From the NCBI GenBank assembly GCA_010692425.1, contig JAAHHJ010000032.1:1-64000 (forward strand): DNA of 64,000 nt. The letters run 5' to 3'. Shown in pieces: positions 15,283 to 24,944 of this stretch. Below the pieces are notes generated by a model that had not been told where the DNA came from, made no database searches, and worked only from the letters and a program-made list of their open reading frames with translations. The first letter of the stretch is position 1; each line of letters opens with the position of its first letter. This stretch comes from Symploca sp. SIO3C6. Lineage in GTDB: Bacteria > Cyanobacteriota > Cyanobacteriia > Cyanobacteriales > Coleofasciculaceae. The position numbers were made by a program, and so were the translations under genes.

Positions 15283-16488
15283 CTATCGATACAACTTCTC
15301 CAGAGACAAAAGTGACCACAAAGAACGCAGCCTTACTAACAAAACCCCTATAATTAGAATTCCGACAATTGCTGCTCGCGCTTGATTACCCCAATTCAGT
15401 TGCAACTGACCAAGATAATGGGAACCAATTACAACAGTATGAATACCTGCTAAAAGTAAAGCCGGAATACTCAACAAATGAATTTGCCGCCAATGCTTGC
15501 CTAAGACTTTCTGCATGTAATCAAAACTAGTGCCAGCAGCTGGGGTAATTAACACTAAAGCTAAAATCCCAGTGACGATGCCTAACTGATGCGGTGGCAA
15601 CATAACTGATATCGCTTTTAAATTCCAGTCCAAAGTATGATCAAGCATATGACCAGTGTGTGCGATCGCTAATACAAATGCCCCCACACCCAAAGCCCGT
15701 CGATAGTGCAATGGTGCTGCCCACAAGCCGCTAACAGGACGAGCAATCAGCGCCAGCATCAATAACAGCAGCGCCCCATGTCCTGTAAAATCCACCATCG
15801 CATCTGTCCGTAGGAGGGTTAAAATACCAATAGTAATTGTTACCCAGCCCCCCATACGGAACAGTTGACTACGCCTGTCAGCACTTAATCGTGATGCCGA
15901 GATACCGACACCAAGCATCATTGGCATTGTCCCCAATCCAAAAGCCAGCATTGTAGCCGCCCCCATCCAGAGATTGCTAGTTGCTGCTGCCTTAATCTGA
16001 GCAGCATAAAGGAAACCACAGGGAATAAAACCCCAAATCCCTCCTAACAGTAAAGGTGTCCACCAGCTTGTTTGAGATGACAGGCGACTCATGACATTAC
16101 TCAAGCGCTGATGCCAACTACCCTGAAGAGGATGCAATATCGGTAAACGCGGCAGCCAATCAGGTTTAATTTGCCAGCAACCAAACCAAATCAGCAATAA
16201 CCCTGTAAAAATTACTATACCCTGACGTAGCCCACTACCAACTCCCGCCAGTTGAGCACCGGAAATTAAAGCAGAACCTACTCCGCCAAGGGCTGCACCC
16301 ACAAGGGCATAACTAACTATTCTTCCTAAATTAAGCAACCCATGAAATGCCAGTGGAGGAAACCATCCGTGAGCAGTTTCTCGCTGCATAGATAGAGAGA
16401 AAGCCACTGTCAAAGGACCACACATACCAACGCAATGACCAAAACTCCCTAAAAATCCTAGAGTTAAGACAAACAGCAAATCTAACAC
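15283..16488 (-). CDS. Polytopic membrane protein, DsbD_2/SafE-like (copper or redox transport)
   Basis: 401 aa from a GTG. The N-terminal half has the signature LGFLGSFGHCVGMCGPLTVA, six predicted membrane helices and GFIPCGFLYAA, as in the sulfite-exporter-like/DsbD_2 family linked to cytochrome and copper assembly. The second half adds four or five more helices (ALLLLMLALIARPVSGLW, VGILIIGVLLVRLRSLW) with several His residues (IAHTGHMLDHTLDW, IHTVVIGSHYL). These could bind haem, like a ferric-reductase-type bundle. It is divergent from a periplasmic protein gene. The two are probably functionally linked, and metal delivery is the likely theme. Confidence 0.7.
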   Translation of the reverse strand: MLDLLFVLTLGFLGSFGHCVGMCGPLTVAFSLSMQRETAHGWFPPLAFHGLLNLGRIVSYALVGAALGGVGSALISGAQLAGVGSGLRQGIVIFTGLLLIWFGCWQIKPDWLPRLPILHPLQGSWHQRLSNVMSRLSSQTSWWTPLLLGGIWGFIPCGFLYAAQIKAAATSNLWMGAATMLAFGLGTMPMMLGVGISASRLSADRRSQLFRMGGWVTITIGILTLLRTDAMVDFTGHGALLLLMLALIARPVSGLWAAPLHYRRALGVGAFVLAIAHTGHMLDHTLDWNLKAISVMLPPHQLGIVTGILALVLITPAAGTSFDYMQKVLGKHWRQIHLLSIPALLLAGIHTVVIGSHYLGQLQLNWGNQARAAIVGILIIGVLLVRLRSLWSLLSLEKLYR

Positions 16489-16535
16489 AGTTTTCGAGCA
16501 AAATTGATGATTAAGGATTCATAGCAACTACCATG

Positions 16536-16578
16536 AGCAATGAACTATGAACCATGAACTATGAACCATGAACCATTT
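16536..16578. repeat. Decamer repeats (ATGAACCATG type) running into a start codon
   Basis: Repeats of ATGAACYATG occupy the space before the next gene, and the last copy provides its ATG at 16568. The same type occurs at about 9631-9656, 14583-14606, 17318-17356, 39850-39890, 54411-54427 and 56486-56535. Confidence 0.8.
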
Positions 16579-17227
16579 CCACCTCTTCCACTTGCCTCTT
16601 AGAAGTCAAATTCTAAGTGTGTTTCTCCTGCTTGCAGGGCTAATTAGCCCCGCAACAGCCCACAAAGTCCAAACCAACGCCGATGTTGGCGCTACCTTCC
16701 ATATTGAACCAAATCACAATCCTCGTGCAGGGGAACCAGCTAAAACTTGGTTTGCCCTAACTCGCATTGGAGGGCAACTCATTCCTCTAGAACAATGCGT
16801 ATGTAAGCTAGCAGTTTATGAGCAACCTTCAGCCGCAGGCGACTCCCCCATTCTTGAGCCTCCTTTAAAAGCAATCTCAGCTGAACAGTATCAGGGTATT
16901 CCAGGAGCTGATATTATTTTTCCAAAAGCCGGGGCCTATGAGTTAGAGTTAAGTGGAGCCCCTAAATCTGGTGCTAACTTCCAGGAGTTTAATCTCAAGT
17001 ACACTGTTAATGTCGGCGCTGGCAAAACTGCGCCAACTAGCCCCGCCGCGCCAAAATCTGATTCAGAAGTTCAATCTAGCCAAGATCAAGTTTCCTCTAA
17101 TGAGAGAGTGCAATCGAATAGCCAATCATTCGTCCAGTGGCTCATACCTGTGATTGTCTTAGTAGTAATTTTAGGGATTGGGGGATTTTGGTTTGTAGGA
17201 GTTCCCAAAAAGTTAAGTAATAAGTAA
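16568..17227 (+). CDS. Exported periplasmic protein with C-terminal membrane anchor
   Basis: 219 aa. The N-terminus is a signal peptide (ILSVFLLLAGLISPATA, cleavage after ATA likely), followed by HKVQTNADVGATFHIEPNHN and an Ig-like beta domain with a CVC motif (LEQCVCKLAVYEQ). A Ser/Pro linker leads to a membrane helix (WLIPVIVLVVILGIGGFWFV). The His and Cys residues and the divergent membrane gene suggest a role in metal (perhaps copper) handling at the outer face of the membrane; this is inference. The start codon lies in a decamer repeat, and the last codons (LSNK and stop) lie in a heptamer repeat. Confidence 0.65.
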   Translation: MNHFHLFHLPLRSQILSVFLLLAGLISPATAHKVQTNADVGATFHIEPNHNPRAGEPAKTWFALTRIGGQLIPLEQCVCKLAVYEQPSAAGDSPILEPPLKAISAEQYQGIPGADIIFPKAGAYELELSGAPKSGANFQEFNLKYTVNVGAGKTAPTSPAAPKSDSEVQSSQDQVSSNERVQSNSQSFVQWLIPVIVLVVILGIGGFWFVGVPKKLSNK

Positions 17228-17229
17228 TA
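17213..17229 (+). repeat. Short heptamer repeat at a gene end
   Basis: TTAAGTAATAAGTAATAA: the repeat encodes the last residues and the stop of the preceding gene. Confidence 0.75.
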
Positions 17230-17357
17230 ATTGACTTTTCATTGGGAAGAAGGTTCATAGTTCATTATTGATTGTTCATTGGAAATGTATACTACAAATA
17301 TCGAATACTTTCCCCAATGAACTATGAGCCATGAACCCTGAACCATAAGCCATGAAC

Positions 17358-18386
17358 CTAATACTTGGCTTGTTTACGCAACAACTCGCCAATGGTAAGA
17401 TTAAACTGAGACTTGCCTTCAAATACACTACCTACTTTACCTTGATTGTAGTGAACCTTGTTCAAGTGATATCCTTCCTTAGGTAAAGGCACATAACCAA
17501 CAGTAGAAACTATCTCTGGAGCTTTTTCCAGGTAATAGTAGACAAATTCTCTAACTGCTGGATTATCCTTAGCAGAACCAAGGTTAACATAGATGAATAG
17601 TGGGCGGGAAAGGGGTTGATATGTGGCATTTTCAACCGTTTCCACTGAAGGTAACACCAGAGCATTGCCGTTACTTATTGCCAGTGGTTTCATTTGACCT
17701 GGGTTAGCTTCATAATAAGCTAGACCAAAGTAACCAATAGCATTGGGGTCTTCACTGATCTCCTCTACTAGGATATCATCATCCTCACTGTCAAAAAAGT
17801 CGCTTCGACTAGCTCCAGCTTTACCTACTATAGCCTCTGTAAAGTAGTCATAGGTGCCGGAATCCGTTCCTGGACCATAGAGATTGAGAGGTTTATCTGG
17901 CCAAGAGGCGCGCACTTGATTCCAGTTGGTGATTTTTCCTTGAGCCTGTGGCTCCCAGATTTTCTTCAACTCTGCTAAGGTAATGTCAGAAGCCCAGTTA
18001 TTTTGGGAATTGACTACCACACTCAAGGCATCAAAGGCAACAGGCAGTTCTATGTAAGCGACACCTTCTGCTTTACACTTTTCCATTTCGTCGAGCTGGA
18101 TTGGGCGTGAGGCATCGTTGATGTCAGTTTCGCCAGCGCAGAACTTTTCAAACCCACCGCCAGTACCAGAAAAGTCTACTGTGACTTCCGCAGGAACTTT
18201 ATTTTTAGCGTTAAACTCCTTAGCAACTGCCTGAGTAATTGGATAAACTGTACTGGAGCCATCGATCCTAATTGTCTGTGGTTGATCGGAAGTACCCTCA
18301 GAGCATGAACTCAAAAGTGCGATCGCACCAGCAAACATGGCTGATTTTATGAGTGTAAATGCATTGAGATTTTTTGTTATTTGCAT
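17358..18386 (-). CDS. pstS: Phosphate-binding lipoprotein PstS
   Basis: 342 aa. It has a lipobox signal peptide ([13 protein letters not shown]), then [40 protein letters not shown] and NDASRPI, which together build the phosphate site. [12 protein letters not shown] and [12 protein letters not shown] are also conserved. It would deliver phosphate to PstCAB, which is not in this window. Cyanobacteria often have several PstS or SphX copies, and this lone gene is one of them. I looked for Pho-box repeats in the 318 bp upstream and did not find convincing ones. Confidence 0.9.
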   Translation of the reverse strand: MQITKNLNAFTLIKSAMFAGAIALLSSCSEGTSDQPQTIRIDGSSTVYPITQAVAKEFNAKNKVPAEVTVDFSGTGGGFEKFCAGETDINDASRPIQLDEMEKCKAEGVAYIELPVAFDALSVVVNSQNNWASDITLAELKKIWEPQAQGKITNWNQVRASWPDKPLNLYGPGTDSGTYDYFTEAIVGKAGASRSDFFDSEDDDILVEEISEDPNAIGYFGLAYYEANPGQMKPLAISNGNALVLPSVETVENATYQPLSRPLFIYVNLGSAKDNPAVREFVYYYLEKAPEIVSTVGYVPLPKEGYHLNKVHYNQGKVGSVFEGKSQFNLTIGELLRKQAKY

Positions 18387-18486
18387 GGATATTACCCCTG
18401 TGACTTAATTTTGGGGTTAGGCTAATCGGCTCAAACCAAGCCGCTTAAAGTGTTTTGATCTTCCCGCTGATCAATTTTGATATGGT

Positions 18487-18502
18487 TCAATATTAATATT
18501 GA
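18487..18502. promoter_or_regulatory. Perfect 16-bp palindrome upstream of pstS
   Basis: TCAATATTAATATTGA, about 100 bp before the pstS start, could be an operator. AT-rich palindromes also arise by chance. The rest of the pstS upstream region (18387-18704) shows no clear promoter, only a pyrimidine-rich run near 18650-18700. Confidence 0.3.
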
Positions 18503-18704
18503 GCGTTGAGCGAGATCCCTGCCAATTATATCCCTAGCTATGAATATCTAAAGTTATGAAATTATTAACGAGGCAATAGAGAGTTTTGAGAAAGATGAAG
18601 AAGTGTGGGAGGTGCGGGAAGGGTGGAGGAATCTGTCTACAAAAATCTCCCCTCTATTCTCCCTCTCCCCACCCTCTCTTCTTTCCCCATCTCCCTTGTC
18701 AACC

Positions 18705-19394
18705 TTAGCTTATTAAAGACTTTCGTCGCGCCAAAATCATCCCGATGCTACCAGCCAACATTAGTCCCAAGGTTGCAGTAGGTTCTGGAACTTTCTCAAT
18801 TTGTCCTCGAATTTCACCACCTGGAATCCCAACTGTGTGAACATTTAGGTAGAGATTTCCAGATAGAAGTTCATCCACCAGCCCTGGAGTTAATGGACGA
18901 GGATCATTAACATCCCAAATCCCTGATACTATGGTTGATCCTTTATCATTGTTATTCTCAAATTTTAGATCATCGAGATCGTCGAAGCCAGAAGCTAATA
19001 AAGATGCAGGGCTAAAGACAACTGGACCATTGGCACCAGCAGGGGCATTATGAAAATGGAGTTGAGTGACGGTATTGTCGGGGGCATCTACTTCAGTTAC
19101 TGGAAAGGCATCAGGATTTTGGGTACCTTGTTCTAAAAAACTCAAGTCTAAGCCAAAAATCTCGAAACGGTAACTTAGTTCATCTCTAGAATCGTTGAGT
19201 TTTAAATCAGCAACACCTCTGGCATTGGAATCATTCGGTATAGGAGAAAAGCTGCCATCGGGATTAGTGACGATTTCTTCTTCCCCGCTCAAGTAAGCCC
19301 GGAAAAAGTTATAAGCCATAGCTGATGAGCTTGCTACCATCTGCCCACAAGTAAACGCCAGACTAAGGACTGGCACTGTCCATAACTTATTCAT
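18705..19394 (-). CDS. CHRD-domain protein with PEP-CTERM sorting signal
   Basis: 229 aa. It has a signal peptide (VPVLSLAFTCGQMVASSSAMA) and a CHRD domain (FRAYLSGEEEIV, VTQLHFHNAPAGANGPVVF, GNLYLNVHTVGIPGGEIRGQI). The C-terminus is a PEP-CTERM tail, VPEPTATLGLMLAGSIGM followed by ILARRK. The tail marks export and anchoring or release by an exosortase-type system, so the protein is probably in the envelope or extracellular matrix. The ribosome site is AGGAGG directly before the ATG. Confidence 0.88.
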   Translation of the reverse strand: MNKLWTVPVLSLAFTCGQMVASSSAMAYNFFRAYLSGEEEIVTNPDGSFSPIPNDSNARGVADLKLNDSRDELSYRFEIFGLDLSFLEQGTQNPDAFPVTEVDAPDNTVTQLHFHNAPAGANGPVVFSPASLLASGFDDLDDLKFENNNDKGSTIVSGIWDVNDPRPLTPGLVDELLSGNLYLNVHTVGIPGGEIRGQIEKVPEPTATLGLMLAGSIGMILARRKSLIS

Positions 19395-19711
19395 GAAACC
19401 TCCTGTAAAAGTGAAAGCGAGTTTTGGATAGTTAGCGGTAGTGCTTATTGCCCTATTTGACTGACAAATCTTGAGTATGTTTGCTTGAGGGCAAAAACTA
19501 AGGTCTTGTTTTTATTGTGTACAAGACTAATCTATTGCCTATGCTAAAGGAGGTCGATAAGTGTAAATTAAGGAAAGTTATGTAATTAGATGAGGATAAA
19601 GTAAAGATAAGGTGAAGATAATGGAAGCATGTTGAAATAAGGCGATTAACCCTGTTTTTATAATGCCCAAAGGACTGTAGATGCCAGCGCGTAGCAACCA
19701 CAAAGCCAACT
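19395..19711. other. Intergenic region between divergent genes
   Basis: 317 bp between the CHRD gene and pcrA. It must hold both promoters, but I cannot place them with confidence. It is AT-rich without strong repeats. Confidence 0.4.
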
Positions 19712-22063
19712 ATGACACAAACCACTGATTTTCTTAGCCACCTTAATCCTTCCCAGCGTCGCGCTGTTGAACATTTTTGCGGACCATTACTTGTCGTTGC
19801 TGGGGCTGGTTCTGGGAAAACTAGGGCGCTAACTTACCGAATTGCTAATCTGATTGAGCGACACAAAGTTGATCCAGAAAATATCCTGGCGGTAACTTTT
19901 ACGAACAAAGCCGCACGGGAAATGAAAAATCGGATTGAGATTATTTTTGCTCAACAGCTGGCACAAAAAAAACACGGTGGGCGTTTAGAACTGCTGCCAG
20001 CTGAGGAACAAACTAAGTTGCGATCGCGCGTTTACAAAAAATACATTAAACCTCTGTGGATTGGCACTTTTCACAGCATACTTGCTCAAATTCTACGCTT
20101 CGACATCAACAAATATCAAGATGAAAAGGGACGTCAATGGAATCGTAATTTTTCCATTTTTGATGAATCCGATGCCCAAAGTCTAGTTAAAAATATTGTC
20201 ACTAAGCAGCTAAATCTAGACGATAGGAAATTTGAACCGCGAGGTGTCCGCTACGCTATTAGTAATGCCAAAAACCTAGGTTTATCCCCACAGGAATTTG
20301 AACAAGAGCAATCTAATTTTCGAGGAAGGGTAATTGCTGAAGTCTACGGATATTATCAGGAGCAATTAGCAGCTAACAACGCCCTAGATTTTGATGACTT
20401 GATTTTAGTACCAGTCAAGCTCTTTGGACAAAATGAATCTGTTTTAGGCTATTGGCATCGACAATTCCAACATATTTTAGTAGATGAATATCAAGATACT
20501 AACCGGATTCAATACGAACTTATCCGCCTGCTAAGTACTAACGGAGAAACGAATAAAAGTGAGTGGGATTGGCGCGAACGTTCAGTGTTTGCAGTTGGTG
20601 ACGCTGACCAATCCATATATTCATTCAGGATGGCTGACTTTACCATTCTTTTGGATTTTCAGGAAGATTTTGGTGACAGTTTGCCCGATACAGAAACCAA
20701 CACGATGGTAAAATTAGAAGAAAACTACCGTTCTCGGGAAAACATTCTCCAAGTCGCTAATCATTTGATTGAGAATAACACCAAGCGTATTGATAAGGTA
20801 CTCAGACCAACACGGGGTGTGGGAGAAGAAATTTACTGTCACAAAGCCGATGATGAGGTAGAAGAGGCGCAATTTGTTCTCAATCAAATCCTCAAACTAG
20901 AACAACAGAATCCAGAACTAGATGAGGGTAGCTTTGCTATTCTTTACCGCACTAATGCCCAATCTCGTCCCCTTGAAGATGCCTTGAGGGGAAAGGTTCA
21001 TTACATAATTGTTGGTGGATTGAAATTCTATGACCGCAAAGAAATTAAGGATGCCTTAGCTTACCTGCGAGTACTTGCTAATCCTGCTGATACGGTTAGC
21101 CTCCTACGGATAATTAATACTCCTCGACGGGGCATTGGTCAAGCTACAATAAATAATCTAGTAGTTGCCTCTCAAGAGTTAGGTACACCCCTTTGGGAAA
21201 TCCTCAGTGATGAAACTTCAGTTAATACTATGGCTGGACGTTCTGCCAAAGCAGTCAATAAATTTGCAGCACTAATTAAGCAATGGCAGGAGCAAGTTGA
21301 GGCTTTATCAGCGGCTGAGATTGTCAAGGGAATTATGGAAGAATCTGGTTATCTTAGCGATTTGAGGAATAAAGGCACCGAGGAAGCAGAAAATCGACTA
21401 GAAAATGTTTTTGAACTCTATAATGCTGTCCTTCAATTTCAAGAAGATAACGAAGATACTAGCTTAGAAGGTTTTTTAGCAAATGCCTCCCTAGCATCCG
21501 ATTTAGATAATCTTGACGAAGGACAAAAAGCAGTCTCGCTGATGACTCTTCACTCTGCCAAAGGATTAGAGTTTCCTGTAGTGTTTATGGTGGGTTTAGA
21601 GCAAGGATTATTTCCCCACAGCCGTGCTATGAGGGACCCTACAGCCTTGGAGGAAGAACGCCGCCTCTGTTACGTGGGCATTACCCGCGCTCAAGAACAG
21701 TTATTTCTATCCCACGCTCGTGAACGTCGTCTTTATGGTAGCCGAGAACCGGCTGCGCGTTCCCAGTTTCTTGGGGAATTACCGTCAGAACTAATTACTA
21801 GCACCTTGGTACAAGTTAAATCTAAGCAGCAAACCTCTTCAGGTTCAAAGTCCAAAACTAACAAATCTCCAAGCCCAACTACAAATTCCCAGGAATTACA
21901 AGTGGGGGAATCAGTCATTCATGATACCTTTGGCACTGGTGAAATTACCCATATTTTTGGTTCAGGAAATAAAATCAGTATTGCTGTTAAGTTTCCTGGT
22001 TTGGGTCAAAAAATTCTTGATCCAAAACGGGCAAATTTGGCAAGAACGATTGACTCTAAATAG
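19712..22063 (+). CDS. pcrA: UvrD/PcrA-type DNA helicase
   Basis: 783 aa, the usual size for the family. Motifs in order: VVAGAGSGKTRALTYRIA (Walker A), TFTNKAAREMK, IGTFHS, ILVDEYQDTNRIQYEL (II), AVGDADQSIYSFRMAD (III), LEENYRSRENIL (IV), VSLMTLHSAKGLEFPVVFMV (V) and RRLCYVGITRAQEQLFL (VI). The C-terminal tail contains a Ser-rich linker and a KOW/Tudor-like end (GESVIHDTFGTGEITHIFG), as in PcrA proteins that bind RNA polymerase. It acts in repair and in clearing proteins from DNA. It is distinct from the exonuclease-carrying homologue at 6565-9042. Confidence 0.93.
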   Translation: MTQTTDFLSHLNPSQRRAVEHFCGPLLVVAGAGSGKTRALTYRIANLIERHKVDPENILAVTFTNKAAREMKNRIEIIFAQQLAQKKHGGRLELLPAEEQTKLRSRVYKKYIKPLWIGTFHSILAQILRFDINKYQDEKGRQWNRNFSIFDESDAQSLVKNIVTKQLNLDDRKFEPRGVRYAISNAKNLGLSPQEFEQEQSNFRGRVIAEVYGYYQEQLAANNALDFDDLILVPVKLFGQNESVLGYWHRQFQHILVDEYQDTNRIQYELIRLLSTNGETNKSEWDWRERSVFAVGDADQSIYSFRMADFTILLDFQEDFGDSLPDTETNTMVKLEENYRSRENILQVANHLIENNTKRIDKVLRPTRGVGEEIYCHKADDEVEEAQFVLNQILKLEQQNPELDEGSFAILYRTNAQSRPLEDALRGKVHYIIVGGLKFYDRKEIKDALAYLRVLANPADTVSLLRIINTPRRGIGQATINNLVVASQELGTPLWEILSDETSVNTMAGRSAKAVNKFAALIKQWQEQVEALSAAEIVKGIMEESGYLSDLRNKGTEEAENRLENVFELYNAVLQFQEDNEDTSLEGFLANASLASDLDNLDEGQKAVSLMTLHSAKGLEFPVVFMVGLEQGLFPHSRAMRDPTALEEERRLCYVGITRAQEQLFLSHARERRLYGSREPAARSQFLGELPSELITSTLVQVKSKQQTSSGSKSKTNKSPSPTTNSQELQVGESVIHDTFGTGEITHIFGSGNKISIAVKFPGLGQKILDPKRANLARTIDSK

Positions 22064-22072
22064 TCTAAAATT

Positions 22073-22107
22073 AAGTAATAAGTAATAAGTAATAAGTAAT
22101 AAGTAAC
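22073..22107 (+). repeat. Heptamer tandem repeat (TAATAAG type)
   Basis: Four to five units begin 10 bp after the pcrA stop, in gene orientation. Confidence 0.9.
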
Positions 22108-22139
22108 TAAGTTATTACTTAGAAATAAAAAATCACTAT

Positions 22140-23555
22140 ATGTTCCGTATTCAGCCTCCGTTAGAATTTATTCCACCGAAATTTAACCCTCTCGTGCTTC
22201 GGCTTGTCCATTTGTCGCTGCCGCTGTTACTGAGAGTTAGGCTACTACGGGGATTACCTGTGGGAATTACGCGTCTGGAAACGAAAAATGTTGAAGTTTT
22301 AGTTGAACTTTATCGCCAATTCCAAGCAGGCAAGATTCGCTTTCTCATCGCCTTTCGTCACTGCGAGGCTGACGACCCTCTTTGTGGATTATATCTCCTT
22401 TCAAAAGCTGTACCGCAGGTCGCCCATCAGCAAGGTATTGCTCTGCAAACTCCAATTCATGCTCATTGTCTTTATGATCGGGGAATACCGCTTTGGACTA
22501 AGCATTGGTTCGGTTGGTTGTTGTCTTGTTTAGGAGCTATTCCGGTGAGGCGAGGTAGGCGGCTTGACTGGGCAGGTATGCGAACCGCAAGGGAACTTTT
22601 TATCAATGGAAAGCTACCCATGGCACTAGCTCCTGAAGGCGCAACCAACGGTCATAGTGAAATTGTAAGTCCTTTAGAATCCGGTGTGGCTCAGTTGGGA
22701 TTTTGGTGTGTTGAAGATTTAATTAAAGCCAAACGTTCTGAACAGGTTTTCATTGTACCAATTGGAATTAAGTATCGTTACCTCAAGCCATCTTGGAGAA
22801 AACTAGACTGGCTTTTGAGTCAATTAGAAGTTGATAGCGGTTTACCCGTGAAGCCGTTGCCTGGTAAGTATGTTGGAATTGACAAAGAAACCTTTTACTA
22901 TCAGCGCCTGCGTCGCCTAGGGGAACATTTACTCTCAACAATGGAGAAATTTTATAGTCAATATTATGATCAAAAGCTACCCAAAGCTACTGCTATTGAT
23001 GGGGATAAATCTGTTAGTCCTGAGGAAGTTATAACTACCAGACTCCAAGCTGTTCTCAATGGGGCACTACAGGTAGCTGAAGAATATTTTGGTCTTCCAG
23101 GGAAAGGAACAGTTATTAAACGTTGTCGCCAATTAGAAGAGGCAAGTTGGACTTATATCTATCGGGAAGATTGGTCACAGTTGCACAATTCATCTGTCAT
23201 GGAACGGAGTCTTGCCGATTGGATTGTTCAAGAAACAATTTGTCGGATACAACACATGCGTCTGGTGGAAAGTTTTGTGGCTGTAACTGGAGATTATATC
23301 TTGGAAAAACCTACTTTTGAAAGGTTTGCTGAAACAGCTTTAATTTTGTTCGATCTAATTGCTCACATTAAAAATACGAGCAAAATACCACGGCGACCTC
23401 GTCTGGGTCAGCGATGTGCGAAACTTACTGTAGGTGAACCAATTTTGCTCAATGATCGCTTTGGCGATTATCAGGAAAATCGTCAAGCGGCTAAACAAGA
23501 AATTACTAACTTAACCCAAGATTTACATAGGGCACTGGAACAAATGATCTCCTAA
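22140..23555 (+). CDS. PlsC-like glycerolipid acyltransferase
   Basis: 471 aa. The acyltransferase core carries FLIAFRHCEADDPLCGLYLL (the HxxxxD catalytic motif, near residue 73) and PMALAPEGATNGHSEIVSPL (the PEG motif). The C-terminal 250 residues are a helical extension found in cyanobacterial members. It probably moves an acyl chain to a lysophospholipid or related acceptor at the membrane. The downstream 294 bp hold no gene. It follows pcrA by 76 bp, with a heptamer repeat between, so co-transcription is uncertain. Confidence 0.8.
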   Translation: MFRIQPPLEFIPPKFNPLVLRLVHLSLPLLLRVRLLRGLPVGITRLETKNVEVLVELYRQFQAGKIRFLIAFRHCEADDPLCGLYLLSKAVPQVAHQQGIALQTPIHAHCLYDRGIPLWTKHWFGWLLSCLGAIPVRRGRRLDWAGMRTARELFINGKLPMALAPEGATNGHSEIVSPLESGVAQLGFWCVEDLIKAKRSEQVFIVPIGIKYRYLKPSWRKLDWLLSQLEVDSGLPVKPLPGKYVGIDKETFYYQRLRRLGEHLLSTMEKFYSQYYDQKLPKATAIDGDKSVSPEEVITTRLQAVLNGALQVAEEYFGLPGKGTVIKRCRQLEEASWTYIYREDWSQLHNSSVMERSLADWIVQETICRIQHMRLVESFVAVTGDYILEKPTFERFAETALILFDLIAHIKNTSKIPRRPRLGQRCAKLTVGEPILLNDRFGDYQENRQAAKQEITNLTQDLHRALEQMIS

Positions 23556-23849
23556 AACACAAACAGCAGAAACTTGATGCTGGCGATAAGATTGGAATCA
23601 TCGAGCATAAATACAAGAATTTATGTAATTGAAAAATGGATAGTGTAGTAATCTGGAAATAGATAGAAAAAAGTCTTAATTACTCTTGGAGAATTGGATA
23701 GACCACTAGAGGAAAGTAAGTATCCTTACTTATTGCCTATTAGCCAATCGTGAGTGAACTCAAGAGCTGGTTAATCAATAGCATCTTTTATTAACCACTC
23801 AATCTGTTAACCCAGTAGTTCGCTCTCAATAAAGTTAGGAGCCTCTCTC

Positions 23850-24944
23850 ATGAACTTTGGACAGCTACCTCACTGCCCCTTCGTTGCTGCAGGAAGGATT
23901 GAAGATCCTCAGTTCTTTGTTGGTCGTAGAGAAGAACTTGATTTTATCACCTCGCGCATGACTGCTGTTCAACCAACTAGCATCAATGTGGTGGGAGAAA
24001 GACGGATAGGCAAATCCTCCCTGCTTTATCACTTTTTCCAAACTTACGAACAACGAGTGCAGCGTTATGGTAAGAACGCCAATGACTATGTAGTAATCTA
24101 CTTATCATTGCAGCAAGTTCAATGTCAGCAGGTAAACAGTTTTTATCAAGCAGTCGCCAAAGAACTACTAAAGCAACACTCGGTACAAAAAAACTCAAAC
24201 TTGACTAATTCTTTGAAGGTCAAGCCCCTAGATGGTAAGGCTTTTTCGGAAGCCATAGAGTTGTGGAAACAAGAAAAAGTTCTGCCTGTACTTTGCCTGG
24301 ATAAATTTGAGGAGTTGTTTGATTACCCCCAGCAATTTGATTGGGGATTTTATGATAACCTGCGTTCTCTTATAGACCGTAACTGTTTAATGGTAGTGGC
24401 AGCTTCTCGGAAAAAACTCAGTATTTACAGCAAACAACATAAGTTGACCTCTGATTTCTTCAATCTCGCCCATATTATGCCCTTGAAGGGACTCACTGAA
24501 GCAGAAGCTCTTGACTTAGTGCGTTTACCACAAACAAATATTCCTAGTACTCAAGCGGTTTTGACTCCAGAAAGGCAACAATTGGCTTTAAGCTGGGGAG
24601 GGCGGCATCCTTTTTTATTGCAACTGGCAGGGCGATGCCTGTGGGAAGCCCAAATCCAAAATCGCCCAGATGACTGGGCAAAGGCGCAGTTTGAGCAACA
24701 AGCCTCCATCTTGTCTCCACCACGATTCGACCCTCACAGGTGGTGGCTTCCGCTACGCTGGTTATTTTGGAGTATGCCATTAAATTTAGGTCGCTTAGCC
24801 AAATTCATTGGCGCAAGTTTGGACGATTTCGGAAACTGGACAACCGGGATGCTGATCTTAATTACAGTCATTCTAGTTGTGCTGGGTTTATGGCGGGAGG
24901 AGGTGAGAGATTTTCTAAAACTACTTGGAGGAGACAATGATTAA
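23850..24944 (+). CDS. AAA/STAND-type ATPase with C-terminal membrane helix
   Basis: 364 aa, with AGGAG before the ATG. QFFVGRREELDFI leads to a Walker A (GERRIGKSSLL, about 49-59). Walker B is VLPVLCLDKFEEL (about 145-157), with Lys where the catalytic Glu normally stands. Sensor-like ASRKKL and MPLKGLTEAEALDLVRLP follow, as in the AAA-like/STAND ATPases of cyanobacteria. One membrane helix near the end (GMLILITVILVVLGLW) anchors it. The gene overlaps the next by 8 bp, so the two products are probably made together and may form a hetero-oligomer. The function is unknown; a signalling or defence role is inferred from the neighbours. Confidence 0.8.
   Translation: MNFGQLPHCPFVAAGRIEDPQFFVGRREELDFITSRMTAVQPTSINVVGERRIGKSSLLYHFFQTYEQRVQRYGKNANDYVVIYLSLQQVQCQQVNSFYQAVAKELLKQHSVQKNSNLTNSLKVKPLDGKAFSEAIELWKQEKVLPVLCLDKFEELFDYPQQFDWGFYDNLRSLIDRNCLMVVAASRKKLSIYSKQHKLTSDFFNLAHIMPLKGLTEAEALDLVRLPQTNIPSTQAVLTPERQQLALSWGGRHPFLLQLAGRCLWEAQIQNRPDDWAKAQFEQQASILSPPRFDPHRWWLPLRWLFWSMPLNLGRLAKFIGASLDDFGNWTTGMLILITVILVVLGLWREEVRDFLKLLGGDND

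Noticed and set aside
18387-18704. Pho box upstream of pstS
   Set aside because: No set of spaced TTAA-type direct repeats fits; only an AT palindrome is present.
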